From the NCBI GenBank assembly GCA_024734555.1, contig JANPWX010000030.1, positions 1,019,636 to 1,083,635 of the forward strand: a stretch of 64,000 nt of DNA, in the 5' to 3' direction. This DNA comes from Trochalopteron elliotii (lineage: Eukaryota > Chordata > Aves > Passeriformes > Leiothrichidae). Both the position numbers and the translations under genes were made by a program. The notes under the pieces were generated by a model. That model had not been told where the DNA came from. It saw nothing but the letters and a program-made list of their open reading frames with translations, and ran no database searches. How positions within the stretch are numbered: position 1 is the stretch's first letter; each line of letters opens with the position of its first letter. Shown piece by piece: positions 11,697 to 24,900 of this stretch.

Positions 11697-13160
11697 CTTG
11701 GCTGTTTATCTTAATGAAGAATCTTAATTTAATGTAGGCTTTTGTTTCAGTTTTAACCCTGGTTGTGATTTGTCTTTAGGTTTCTGCTGAAGCTTGAATT
11801 TTACAGACTACTTTTCTTATCTGAGGCCACCACTTGCAACACTGGCTGGTTTGTCACAAGTATTCTCCAAAACAGAGTAGATAATTACAGCTTCCTGAAT
11901 GGCTTGGTGTCACTATGTGGTTTTATTTCTAAAATACTTGAAATAGAATTCCTAAGTGACCTTCACTTTGTTATGCTCCTGCCAATCTTTCCTCTCACAA
12001 CAGGAGTAAAACCCCCTCGCTTTCCTGAGTCTTAGTTAAATTGTCTGTGAAGCAGGTAGATCAAGTAATGTCTAGTGGTTACGCTTTAAAGTTCATTCTA
12101 AAATTTACAGCATTATAAAGATGAAAAACAAGCCAAAATTTTAGCAGCACTTGTGCAGTCAGTTTAAAGATTTGCTCACTCTCCTGCCTAGGCAGAGGTC
12201 TCCCCGGAATATCGCATCCATCTGTGTTAGCCTGTCAATTAAACTACTCTTTGCCTCCATACTTTCTGCAGTAATAAATTACCCAGAAGTGCAAAGAAAG
12301 CCAGACACTTGAAGTTGGTCATCCTACCTGATCCTTATCTCTTCATGTGGACATATTCCCATATGACCAGGATTTTAGTCATGCTTCCTGGGCTTTTTCT
12401 CTGCTGTCCAAAAGAATCCTCCAGACAGCAAGTTGTTACTTGGCTGTTACCTCACATAGAGGCTCTCCCTGCCTCCCCGTCCCCTCTTGCTTCCTCTTCC
12501 CCACTCCCACATCTGTTCCATGTGTGTTTGAGTAGGATCCACTGCCTCCTTGTCAATGAAGTGAATTTGTCAAACACTGAAGTGAGCTTCACTTGGTTGA
12601 GAAGTTAGGTGTCTATGGGATGTAGTCAACACTTGCATGTTCTCTGAAATGAATAGCAAAACCTGTCATGATCACATTATGAACAAACCACAGACTGACA
12701 TGGTTTTCAAATTAGAATAAATGTCAAATATTTAACAGATTTAAGAGAGTTCATGAGCCATTTTCTAGTAAGCCACAATTGGGGGAAAAAGAATAAATTG
12801 ATGAATAAACTATTCACAGTGCAGATGTTTCGCAAAAGCAGTTTCTCAGCAGAAAATGAGACAGGATTCAGGATAAACCAGGATAAACCATCATTATTTA
12901 CTCTGGTCTTTCATTCTTGTGTTCGTTTCCTGAGATGAGGGAAAGTATCTCCTTTTAGGCTGCTGTGGTTATCTTAGGAGTAGTGAAGTCTTCTCTGAAC
13001 ACCTTCAGATACTCAGTTTATAATGAAATTTTAAACCTTTGCATGGGCATGGAAGTATGTCACCTTCATTATTCTAATTTCCAGAACTCAGTAAACCATG
13101 GAGCTGAATTCTGAAAGAGTTCTTGGTTATAAAGTTCAAACTAGAAAACTAGTAATAACA
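11697..13160. other. Non-coding stretch
   Basis: It contains a 10-bp unit (ggataaacca) in tandem at 12871-12890. A weak MIR-like resemblance near 11951-12060 is not strong enough to call. Two acceptor-like pyrimidine tracts near 11750 and 11780 have no matching exon. Confidence 0.5.
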
Positions 13161-13188
13161 CCCTCCCCTCCACCCCCCTCCCCTTCCC
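13161..13188 (-). other. G-quadruplex motif on the minus strand
   Basis: Six C-runs on the plus strand (lengths 3, 4, 6, 4 and 3, with a short CC between) are separated by 1-4 nt. The minus strand therefore satisfies G3+N1-7 repeated four times or more. The surroundings are AT-rich. Confidence 0.7.
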
Positions 13189-16100
13189 AAAACAATGGGG
13201 AAGAAAATACCTTCTCATCCAAACTGTTCAGATGATGTTAGTTTTTCCTTTGCTTAGTATACTCTTCCTGGGACACTCTGTAGGATGATTGGAAGAGGAT
13301 TGAGGAAGGCACATGATTTGATTGCCCAGTTAATTTCCAAAACACTGTGTTGAAACTCGTAGTTCATTGCCTAGTTGCCCTTTGTAAATGGATGGGATCT
13401 ATTGATGGGAAGAGAAGAATTCTCTCTGCAACAGTGCAAACCTTTGTGAAAATGGATCCCCTTATAAATGGCCCAATCCTCTTCCTGAAAAACAGATGCC
13501 AGAAGCAGTTATGGGACATTATGTTTCAGTTCTAGAGACTTCCAGTTCTAAGAATAAAGTAAAGGAGTCATTATTTATCTAAACAAGGCCTTTATGCTAT
13601 GGTTCAGTGGCTGCCGGACAGCCGTGTGATCTGCCTTGTGTAATGCCCTCACCCCTCCTTTCCCCATTTGGAAAACAGAAACAAGGACTTGTACTAGCTC
13701 AGAGCATACTCACACATCTCACTGTCTATTGTGCTCTGTCTATTATGGTCCATGAGATAAACATGGTGTGGAGCAGCCTCTCAGCTGCCGGTACAGCAGT
13801 GCTGATAACACGATCTATGTTTAGAGGGGAACCAGTGCGTCACAGGCTATGTGGGATATGTTTACATGAACGTGGTGTGTGCTTTCTCCTCAACAACAGA
13901 GAGCTCCCATCACAAAGCCCCTCTCTCTGAGGAAACAGGCGGGTTTTGAAACCACACTCTTTTATCTTTTGTGATGGATTTTTTTCATGCTGCTTCTCAA
14001 AATATCGCCTTGTATTTCCGTGTCTGAGGGTAAATGAGGTGAGATGCAGATTCCTGATCTTTCCCTGCTCCTGTTGGAGGCTGCATTTTAAATACAGAAG
14101 GAAGGAGGCAGCTGGCTGAACGCATACTTTCTGTGTGGTGCTGAGTCTGTTAAAGTTTCTGTGTATACGAGGCAGCTGACTTCTCTCAGGAGCCTAGTGG
14201 TCAAACAAGTTACATTTTACAAAAGAATCTGATTTTTTCAAAAGTGACTTAGGCACATCAGAGCCAAGATCTCTTTATTTGATAATGGGGCTGAGGCTTA
14301 TCTATTCAGGGAGGCAGTACAGCTTTGCTGTGTTTGGTGTTGACCTCCCGATATGTACACAGCCCAACACAAAAGCTCCTCTTGTACTTCTGAAAATGTC
14401 ACCCAAAGCACACAGTGCTCTGGAAACCACGTTTTGTGTAGGGCTAGTCCAGGATCAGTGAGCACAAACTTGCAAAGAGCAGGCAGACTAGGGAGGGCTT
14501 GCCAGTGTGAGAGGGCAAATAATCAGGAGCTACTTGCTCCTTGATTATGTAGTGCAGCAAACTGAGCACTGAGACATTCTAAATTGTGAGAAGTTAGGTG
14601 TTCTCATTTTGCACATGGGAGAGGATGTGGATTTTTATCTGCAGTCAAGTTAACAGGCATTGCAACAAAGCAGGAGCTCAGCATCCCTGTTCTGGCCAAA
14701 CTTGTATTGAGCAGATGTTATGACCAGACAAACCACTACTGCAGAATAACAGTGACCAAACTGAGGTGACCATGGCGCATTTCCTGCTGTGTGCTATCAG
14801 CTGGATGCAGGGGGCATGTTCAGAAGTACAAAAAGTTCTGTTGACTGCTCTGAGGCTTCTTGAGCAATGACCAGGTTCCAGTGTGTGGTAATGCCCTAAT
14901 ACAAGGTCATAAAATAATGTGTTTTTTAATACATACCTTACATAGTGTCCAAGTACTTGTTTTAAAACAGTCAGATTGCAGCCTTCTGTACTATTCTACA
15001 CAGCAAAAAAACGCTTAGAATGTGATGGTTCATTACAACAGAATGAGTCCAGTGAATCGTTCATTCTTAATACTTTTTTTGCTCCATAATTGTGATGTTA
15101 TTAACAGAACAACAAAACGATTCAGCAAAGCCTTTAAAAATTTCAGAGTTGTTCCCATAGAAAAGAGCTCAGTTTTTCTTTCAAGATTTTCTTGGCAACC
15201 CATGCTTATGATATTTTTAATTAGCGTTCTAATGTAAGATGTACTTGTGTTTTGATTTTCAAACTATTGGTAAACAAGACAACCCACATAATGTTTTTAA
15301 TCTCTCCTTTATAATTAGAATCACAAGAATTACGTGAGAATTTATTGAAATGGAAAAATGTTGGCGATGCCAATACTTTCTCATGAGTATTTTAGCCTAT
15401 ATTTAGCATTTAAAAATGGATACTTTTTTATTTGATAATATTCAAAGTTTAGAATGTTCTCACTTCTGTGGACTACCTGTTTTACTTTTCCTTTTTCCCT
15501 GCTGAATCCTTTTGAAACCTGGAAAAGCTTTAATGCTTATATAGAGATTCTGTTTCCGCTGCTTTACTGCTTCTTGAAGAGTGCTAAAGTTAGCTTCTTT
15601 ACTTGAATTGTCCTACTGCAAGATTCCTTTTGTAGTGTCATGAGGCATCATATTAATAGCATGCCTTAATTTCCAGTAAAAATTTTGGTCATGATCACAG
15701 ACCTCAAAAATCAGTGCTTTAACTTGGTTTTATTTCCTGATATTCATATTTTTTTTCTCTTCCTTTCATCCACTCTGCTTTCAGTGTCAAAGCATGTAAT
15801 TTTTTTTTTTCTGGTGAAGGATTAATTAAATTCAATAAAAATAAGAAAACATGACACAAATACATACACAGTGAAATTCAGTCCATGGTTGGAATGTTGC
15901 AGCATTTACATAGAGGTCCCAAAGAATGTAAGGTGTATTTTGGACATTTTTGGCTATCAGAAAAGTTCTGGTAGTTTCCATTACTGTATTAGATGTCTTT
16001 GTTTGGACACTTGCACAAATGAGTAAAGTTGAGCATGAAAGTGAAATCTGTTATTTGTTAAAAAACCTCTATCTCTAGCTATACTTATATGCAATCTTAC

Positions 16101-19100
16101 TATTTTTTTACTTACCTATTCATTTTACTACATAACCACCTACAGTGAATTTGATTTATAACTTATTTTTATATCAATGTTTGGGGGTTTTTAATACACA
16201 ATTTTTAAAAAATGTACAATTATATCAATCACAGTGCAGGTATGTGAGTTAGGTGCCCCTCTGACCAAGAAGCCTAATAAGAGAAATAAGAACCAGACTC
16301 TTCTAGCAATACCTGGTGCTTATCTCACCTTATCTCAGGTAGTAGACATCAACCTGTGCAGCAGCACATAGAGACTCTGCCAGGTCTGCCCTGTTCCCTT
16401 CTTGCAAATGTCGTATGGCGGAGAGTTTAAAGAGAGAATTGTAGGAAGGAGAAAAGAATGAGAAATGGACAGAAAATGTGAGAAAAGAGGGTATCCTAGC
16501 CTAAGAACTAAAATCTCACTTGGCCTTGCTTTTAATATAGTCCATATAGAGCTTACATTCATTCTGGTCAGTTTGGGCACGCTGTTCAAGCTAGAGGTAC
16601 CTGCTTCCAGATTCCATCAAGTCACGATATCTCCAAAATATCTCCAACTAGGCACTTCTTTTGCTCTTATTCTCTGATTTACTTCTAATTAGAGGTTTCT
16701 GATGGTATGTTTTAAAGCAGGAGTTGCTTTAGGTAGAACACTCTTCTCAAGGGCAATTAGCATCAGTAGTCAGTCCCCTTCTAACTCTGGCTTCTTCATC
16801 TGACCTCCTGCAATGGTTATAGAGTGTAGACAGGGAAGAAAGCAGTCACACATGAGAAATGAGAACTCAAGTGCAATCCTCAGTGAAAATCTCATTGTAT
16901 AGAATGCCTATTCTCCTTGCATGCCTCTCTGGCAACAGTGTTGCAGTGTTGCTACCTAGCAGTAGCTTAGGGGAAAGCTATACTGAGTCATTCATACACA
17001 GGAGAAATGCAGTCCTGACAGAAGCAAGCAATCTAAAGAGCTAGTGTACCTATGCAATCAAATAGTATAAATTTTGTTTATCTGCAATAATTTGAGTGAA
17101 GAAGGGTTCAACTAGATATTCAAATGCATTCAGAGTATATGATTCTGTTTAGATAGAAGTAGTCAGTAAAACATTATATTATTTCTGGTTTAGACATCAA
17201 AGCAAGATTTCTTCTGAGCATTAGGCAGTGGCAGCTATTGCAATGATCTCTCATTTGGTTTTTTTTCACATGATAACACCTCCTGCTTTCATACAGCATA
17301 TTTTCTTTAGAGTTGTCCAAAATTAGCATTGCTCATTAAAACAAAATGAGGGTAGAAAGGACAGTAGAATGATGGGGTACTGCAGTGGCAAAATGCAAGC
17401 CAAAATAATTTTCAAACATCTTCTACTCTTTGAGTTTATAAAATATTACATTGGCATTTCACTTCCCAGTGTCCCATCCAGTTCCCACCTTCCTAGACTC
17501 ATATGGGCACACAAAACCTTCATACCCTTTTCCTTGACCATGTCAAGTGAAGATCAGCAACAGAAGGAAGTTTCTGTTTCATGCTGCAAAATCTACATGA
17601 TCACCATGGAATGCTGACCAGAACTAGTATGGGATTGTCTGGACAGGTCAGTAGTAACATCAGGAACATGAAAAGCCCGGTCTATTTCAGTGATAAGTGT
17701 AATATGCTGTTGATTAAAGGCATATGTAAAATAATACATTGCTTTGATGATAACACTACCTAAAGCTGTTATAGTTCTGGCTGTATCTGCTAATCTCCTG
17801 AGTCTTTTTCCTGGTGTAAGCTGCTCCTGTGTGCCAGTGGAGACCAAGTGTTTGATGATGGTGACTCTTCTCAAGATTGGTGCTTTCATGCAGTTTAACA
17901 GCAATGTTTCATACAAATATCTGCAATTGGATAGGGAGAGAAAATGTTGGAGATATTTGGGAGAAAAATGCTGTTTATTAATAAGAGCCATTGAAATGCA
18001 TTCTTCAGACCAAAAGAAAAATCAGAATCTCAAGTGCATAGATTCATCTTCTGTGTATTTCTTACTAGTTGAATAGCACCATCTTGACTGTAGTGAACAG
18101 CTGTGTACTCTGGTGCAGAGCAACCTCTTGTTCAAATTAAAAATTTCAGGATTTGGCCTCAGGAGAGTTTTTCTTGACTGAGATCTGATTAGTAAAGGCC
18201 AACCATTAGTCAATAAATTGTCATCTTTCATCAAATAATGTGTTTGATAAATCAGTTAGTCTGGTATTCAATCAACTTTTTTAGGCTGCTCATAAAATGT
18301 GATACTTGTCACAGAAAACGTCAAACAAACATCGTTGATAAATTTCTACAACATCCACTCAAGTCTAGCTTACAGGTTTGCCTTACAAAGCTCCTTCCAT
18401 TACTTATAGTCCTGTCTTCCCCCTGCATGGTCCCCTCCTCTCACTCCACAGTGCCGCAAGAGGAATAAATATTTTTCTTGTCATCACTTCAGTGTTTCTT
18501 CACAAAGTTTTGGAAGAAGAGGAAACAAGAACCAAGAGCAAAGATCAGAACTTTTTATCTTTCATTGCAGTACTTCCTTCTAAAACCACCACAATTTTAA
18601 ACAAAAGATTATTTATGACTTCAAGGAGTTTATTTATGACTCTTCATTGGAGTTGCTGGTGAAAATGGAGAATCAATTTAACTCCACTATAAATTTGTAG
18701 TTACAGTAGTTATATTTTACAGTATTGTGATTTAATCAAATGTCTGGGAGAGGTTTACTACAAGCAAGACTCAGGAAAATTAGCACGTCTGATCTGCCTG
18801 TAGGGATGGGTCAGGCAAAGCATAGGTTGTAGGACACCAGCTGTTAAGAGGAGCTTGACAGAGTCTAAGGAAAGAAGCTCCATCTCACAAAACAGAGTTC
18901 TGTTTCCTGAGGGCAGATCCTGCTGAAGAGCTCTGCAATATTCATTGTAACTTCAGGAGGTTGAATTTTGAGAGAAGGTGTTCTCTGTGTGTCCATGTGT
19001 GTGGAGGTGGTGATGTGGGGGAGGTGAAAGTCTTCCCAGTGGAGCTTTGTGAATTCATTGTTCCTACATGCTGTGCAAAAAACCTGAGGGTTCCTACTTC

Positions 19101-21903
19101 TTAGAGTCTTCCATCACAGAACTGACACATTTGTCATCACTGTGTAGCTTTGTCTTATAGTCCTCATGGAAAAGAGACCTTGACCTGTCCACTCGGAATC
19201 CTAATTTTAGTGGGAGTAGAAATTGTCTGTGGTATTTTATCCAGAGTTTTGCCTAACGGGCCACAGCTGACTCCTCAGACAGGCTGTCTGACACTAGCCA
19301 TTTCTGCTGGAATCTGAGGTAAGCAGAAGTTGGTATGTATCCAAACCAAGAAAGACACTCTGTGTGCAGTGTGGCTGCAGTCAAACCCAGCCACTCAGAC
19401 CCAGCAAGTGGTGCGGTTTCCTTTGGTGGTATAGGTGAACACCCACATTCGCTTCTGAAGAATGTACTTAAAATGTAATAAAGAAATCTGCTTTCTTTGA
19501 GTGCCTATGTCCTTAGAAAAGGATCTTCATTAAGAAGAAGAAACAAAATCTTGTACTGGCTTACATATTTAGCTCAGCTTCCTGAGTAAATTAGCTTATC
19601 AAATCGTGTTGTCTGCTCCGTCTGTCACTTTCCCTTTAGCTTCCACACCTTTCATGCCCAGTAGGTGTGAAACCCATTCATCAGCTTAGGAAATATTGGT
19701 GGCAGAAGGATAAAAAATATCATCCTGGATAGATGGCATGAAATGGCTAGGTAGAAACAATAATGAATGTTCTGGAGAGAAGCCCTGCTAGGATTCAGTC
19801 CATTCCCAATTCTGAGAGGAGGCATCTAAGTGGCCAGTCAATGTAGGTGCATTGACTGGCTGAGTACTGCAGCACAGCTCTAAGGCAGACTGCTGCATAA
19901 TGCTTCATGCGTGCCAGGAGAAATGAGGAGGGCAGTATGTGAAAGATTATTTTTGGAGGGAAATGGAAAGCACTGGAATTATTAAAAGAGAGAATTAGAG
20001 ACACACAGACTTCAAGTTTCATTATGAAAAGAACAACATGTTTTTAAAGAAGCAAAAAATTGTTGTGCATCATCCTGTTTATCGTTGCTGCTGTTGCACG
20101 CAGCCCTCCCACAGGAATGGCTACTTGCAGGGTATATTTAGATTACAGGGATCAGATTCCACTACACCACTCTACAGTACAGGTCAAAACTGTCCTGCTT
20201 GTTTCCATTTTCAGCAGAAATGTCAAACATTTCGTATGTGAATTCATAAATTCTTTCTTTTTAACTAAGGATATAAACAGTAATATCTCTTCCCAAGAAC
20301 TATTTTTTTTGTGTGTGCACAAAGCTAATTGTCTTCTAATTCAGTGTTACAAGAACTGACTTTTTTCATGGGCTCACAGCCATACAGCCTTATGTAATGG
20401 TGGCTGGAATATCTCTGTACTGTCAATATTAACTCCAGCCTTGACTTCAGATGCCTCCCACCATTAAATAATCTTACATGGTTTACAAATCCTGCTTGTC
20501 TAATTGGGTCTTCAGATGGAGAAATTTCTAAGAGTCTGCAGAGCCTGCCTAGTAATTAGCTTTGCTCAATGGAGTGTTGGGACAAACTTCACTGCAAGTT
20601 TTGACCATCAGGGATTATCAGACATTTACTGTGGTAATGAATCTTCCTTCAGAGGCTGCTCAGAAAATGAGTTGCCCATGGTAGTCAACTCCTACAACTG
20701 GCTTTTAAAATTCTGGGCATTTTCCCACAGTCTTGTAGGGAGACTCTGAAGATAAAATTTCTGTGATTACTTCTTTGCGTTTTTAGGGAACTATACTGGA
20801 AGTGCTTGGAAGGAGAACTGGCTGGTCTGAGGAACTCATCGGGAGCAAATGTTGCTGATAGAAGACAGTGTCTCGGAGCAGGAAGGTCTCTGAGGAGGTG
20901 AATCACCCAAGCCTCATCTCAGATGTGTGAGCATTTGAAATCCCCAACTGACCATGTACACACATGTACAACCTAGACTACACAGCTGCAGAACAATTAA
21001 CACACATGTAACTGGTGTGGCTAAGACTGCGTCTGCTGCATGCAGTGACAGGTTCTGGAGGCACTTGGTCACACTGCACATTGGCAGTGAAGATGTAGGA
21101 TGGTTCTTCAAGCTGCCATCGGTCTCCTGCAGCTTGCAGATGTTGCAAGGTAGGTGAGGGATGTCTTCCTGCTAGTCCCTTGGGGAGTTTCTGAGCTCTG
21201 GGTTGTGACTGGCATTATTGTTAGTAGAGGCACTGCAGTTAGGGATGAGGGCAAATCTAACATGCAGCAGTGACTCCCAGTGGTCTTGGACAGCCTGGAG
21301 AAGGGGGCAGCACTAAGAGCAGTGGTGGCCAACTGTGGGCTCCAAGTTGAATTTTTTTCAAAGGCAGCTGGTGTATAGCAGCTCCACTGTGAAATGGGCT
21401 GGAATTCCTATGTCAGTCACCTACACCAATACCTGCATCCAGAGGGTCACTTGGATTAGCAGAACATCACCTAGCCAATTGTTAGGCAGGCAGCGGTGAA
21501 AAAGAGCTGGAGCTCCATTAGCACTGAGTCACACCAGCAGAGGCATGCTGGCTTTTCTTTTGCCTGGATTTGCTAGCTCTCTTTGCTCCCATAGTCTTGT
21601 CTAGAGGATTAAATACACCCTGAACTTGTGCAATAAGGGACATTAATTTTATTTTAACTGAGGCAACCTAAAACCCAGGCATGTAGTCCTTTATTCTGCA
21701 GTTGATGAAAAAGCATCTGATTCACATTCAGCATCTGATTCATCTTGTGTGTCTTAGGCACCTATCCTAAGATTCCTAGGGTTATCTGTGTGTTGCCTGT
21801 TATCTCCACCATGCCAAATCCAGCTGAAATTAGAAAACAATATAAATCCAACTGAAGCCAATGAGTGTAAAATAACTGGAAATGTTGGTGATGCTCTGTG
21901 CCA
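13189..21903. other. Long non-coding AT-rich stretch
   Basis: Only short, mutually overlapping open frames are present. Isolated splice-like signals occur, for example donors GAG/GTAAGC at about 19319 and AAG/GTAGGT at about 21149, but they do not pair into exons that I can defend. 21100-21350 is modestly GC-richer. A 13-bp word (agcatctgattca) occurs twice with period 18 at 21712-21742. Confidence 0.5.
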
Positions 21904-21939
21904 TGGCTTTAGTGGCTTTAGTGACTTTAGTGGCTGTGA
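21904..21939 (+). repeat. 9-bp tandem repeat (tggctttag), 4 units
   Basis: Two perfect units, one with G to A, and a partial fourth unit. Minisatellite-like and short. Confidence 0.85.
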
Positions 21940-24900
21940 TAAGACATAGTGATGAAACTTATTTCCTCCATGATGGATAGAAGTCTAGCCAAATGCAGAA
22001 TGATACTGCTATTATGCATGGTGACTGAGGCAAATGCTGAAATCTTGGTCAGGAAAAGCAACCCACACAGGATCAAGAAAGAGACTTCCTATATTGAGGA
22101 CCATCTGGTGGATGCTGTATCAGTGTTTTGAACTACAGTTCAGTCTTATACTACATTTCTGAGATATAACATATGATTGGTAATTATTCAGGAGGGGAAA
22201 TGTGAATACGGGCTGGCCTTACTTCACCAAATGTTTTCCTGTCTATAATGAACTGTCACTGAGATTTTTGTACATGGGTCCTCAGAGATTTGCAAAAAAA
22301 TTCTGTCTTTTTGTTCTAGCCCAATCAAATGTGGAGAATGTGTGTGGAATGAGTATGACTACAGTTGGGGTGGCTCCCAGACTCAAAGTGTTGGGTCTTT
22401 TTGTTGAAAACCCTTAGTGTGAGGTAGGCTTAGACAATGGGGCTGGTGCAGGTGGATGACTGTCAGCACAGAACAGGCAGCTTTTTGGCCAAGAATCCAG
22501 GGCTTAACTGCATCCCCAGAAAATGACATTAAGGCTTCCTCTCTAAATGACCAGAAAAAAAGGCTACATTTTCTTGCCTGTGCCAAGCTGATCAATTGCT
22601 TGATTCTGGTTAATGGGTAATGGCAAAATTCCACCCTCTGGATAGCCCTGTCCTGTTCTTTTTGGGAGGTCTTTCTTCATTGGGTGAAATGGACTAACAT
22701 TAGAGGACTCTGGAGTGCTTCCTGCTAAAGGTGTGCTAACCTTGCAGCACCAGATTGCCTATTCTTTGGCTTTATTTATAGTCTCTTGTGGAGCCCAGTC
22801 TTGGCCTGTCTTGTTCCAGGTTGCTTTGGAACCTACACTGAAGCATCTGTGCAGAAAATTTTCTAATGTGCACTGCCAGGGTTCTGGTCAAGCCAACAGC
22901 TCTGGTCTGGATACCAAAAGACAGACCTTCAGAATAAGCAAAGCCACCAAACAGACAAAAGCAAAGTCATGAAATGGACAAACTCAGACATTGTTTATGC
23001 CAGCTGCTGGGTGCCAAAGGCTTGCTTAGAGCTGGCACAGGAGTCCATGATCAAGAAAGGTTCAACCACAATGAAAAACAAAAATGGAAATACAGCAAAA
23101 ATAAAAGTTCTGAGATCATGTTTAGAGAAGGCTGGTGACATGCAGAGTACTCTGAATATAAAGAGCAAGAATGGTGGGACAAGACCAAATGGGGAAGTCC
23201 AGAGAAACTCTCTCACAGACCAGATGTTCATGAACCAACATATCTGTATGGAAGCAGCTTGTCAGATGGGTAAATTTTTTGCAAGCCTGTGAGTTTTAGG
23301 CAGAGCTGGACTGCATGCTGTATTGCTACACCATTAAGTTGGAGAACTCAAGGCAGATTTATGGTGCTGTCAAACCTGAGCCATAGTTTTCCTAAATGCT
23401 CTGTCTTTTTAATGGTACTTAAGGGCTTTACTGCATTTGTGCATTTTTACTGTGTTTAGACATGGTTTTAACAACTGAGTTAGTTCTCATGATGCTGCCA
23501 ATTGCTGTCAATGTGGGGAAATAGAAGTCTTTTTTCAGGACCATAACCTAGTAGACAGGGTTATATTTTTGCCTTGCAGGGTTTAAGAATGACTGGAGAC
23601 CATTATGTTGAACACAGCTTCTCCCTGTATTTGCTGACATCCAGTTCATATGGTGTCAACTAAGCTCATTTAAGACTTTTACTTAAACAACCTAAAAAAA
23701 TTTCTAATGGAGCAAACCTTTAGAGGTTTGTTCCACCCTTGCATGACTCCCCATGGAGATCTTGAGTTGGGAGGAAGTGACAAAGAAAAAGAGAAAATGC
23801 AGGCAGATCCAACCTAAAGTCAAAACTGTTGCTTCATGCTGAGAAAAAATGACCAACTGTTCTCTTCCAACCTTTCTTTTACAATAGTTGAACTTGTTTG
23901 AAAAGTAATAAAGTGGCTTTCTTGACTTTTAAAGCACAAGATTATTTCAATTTTAAAGGACAAACCCAAAATCTAAAATTTATGAAAAGGAGAGAGAAAA
24001 TTTAGCTGCTATTCCACAGCTTCCATGTTCACACAGGAGTGATATACCCTGCAGGAAGCTGACTCAACTTTTTTATGACCCATCAATGGTTTAATAGAAA
24101 TCCTGATGTTGTTCCCCAAGCAACGAATATATTTCATTAGGCAGCACGAGATGGCATAATGGATTATCTGTTGTGTTATTCTCCCTTTTATCACATTTTA
24201 TCTTCCCAAAATACAGTTATTATTATGCAGCATTGGGTAGAGATGTGAGTTCTGGAAGCCAAAAAGTCCAAGGGATATTATTTGGCGTGGTAGCACAATA
24301 CTAGGCTTTGCTAAAATCAGGTGTGAACCAGCATACCTTAGTTACTTTAAATAGGGCAGAAACACCCTAAATTTATCCTAAAAAAGGATAGCGTAAGGTT
24401 ACCATTTATTATTAGTCACAGCTGATTATTTCAGAGATAGCTTTGGCTTTATTCAGTGGTAAATCTGCTGTCACCAGCTATGCACTGTGGCCACTCTCCC
24501 TGCCAGTAGTCAGCTTTGGGCAGAGGATCAACTGAATACCTTAAATTCTCTGTTGAACCTTGGCATTATTATGGAAGAAGTCTGCAGCCAACTCGTCCCT
24601 GGTATAGCTCCAGCAACTTAACAGATGGATCACTAGCAAGCCGCTTCTCAATTTCTCTGCTAAATATTCATGGAGCCAGCATGTGCATAGGACCAAGCGT
24701 GCCCCTGGAGGTGCCAGCAAGGGTCTCTGATCTGGGGAAGATGTCAAATTGGCTAGTGGAAGTCTGAGGGCAGAAATGTTTTCCACAAGGATCCATCCTT
24801 CAGTGCAGAACATGGAGTGACAGCCATATGTGCAACTGTGCTGGTGAATATGTCTGCAGTGCATGCTTATACAAGCTATTAATAGGCCAGTGGCATACCG

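Noticed and set aside
11951..12060. MIR-like words on the plus strand (gtgacctt, then ctgagtcttagttaaattgt)
   Set aside because: The two blocks are too far apart for a MIR without a large insertion, and the rest does not follow the consensus.
18700..18735. Word resembling mature miR-101 (tacagtattgtgat)
   Set aside because: It differs from the mature sequence after position 14, and the upstream sequence cannot form the required hairpin.
21290..21330. CR1-like words (ttggacagcctggagaag)
   Set aside because: Fewer than 20 nt match the CR1 consensus and the flanks do not extend the similarity.
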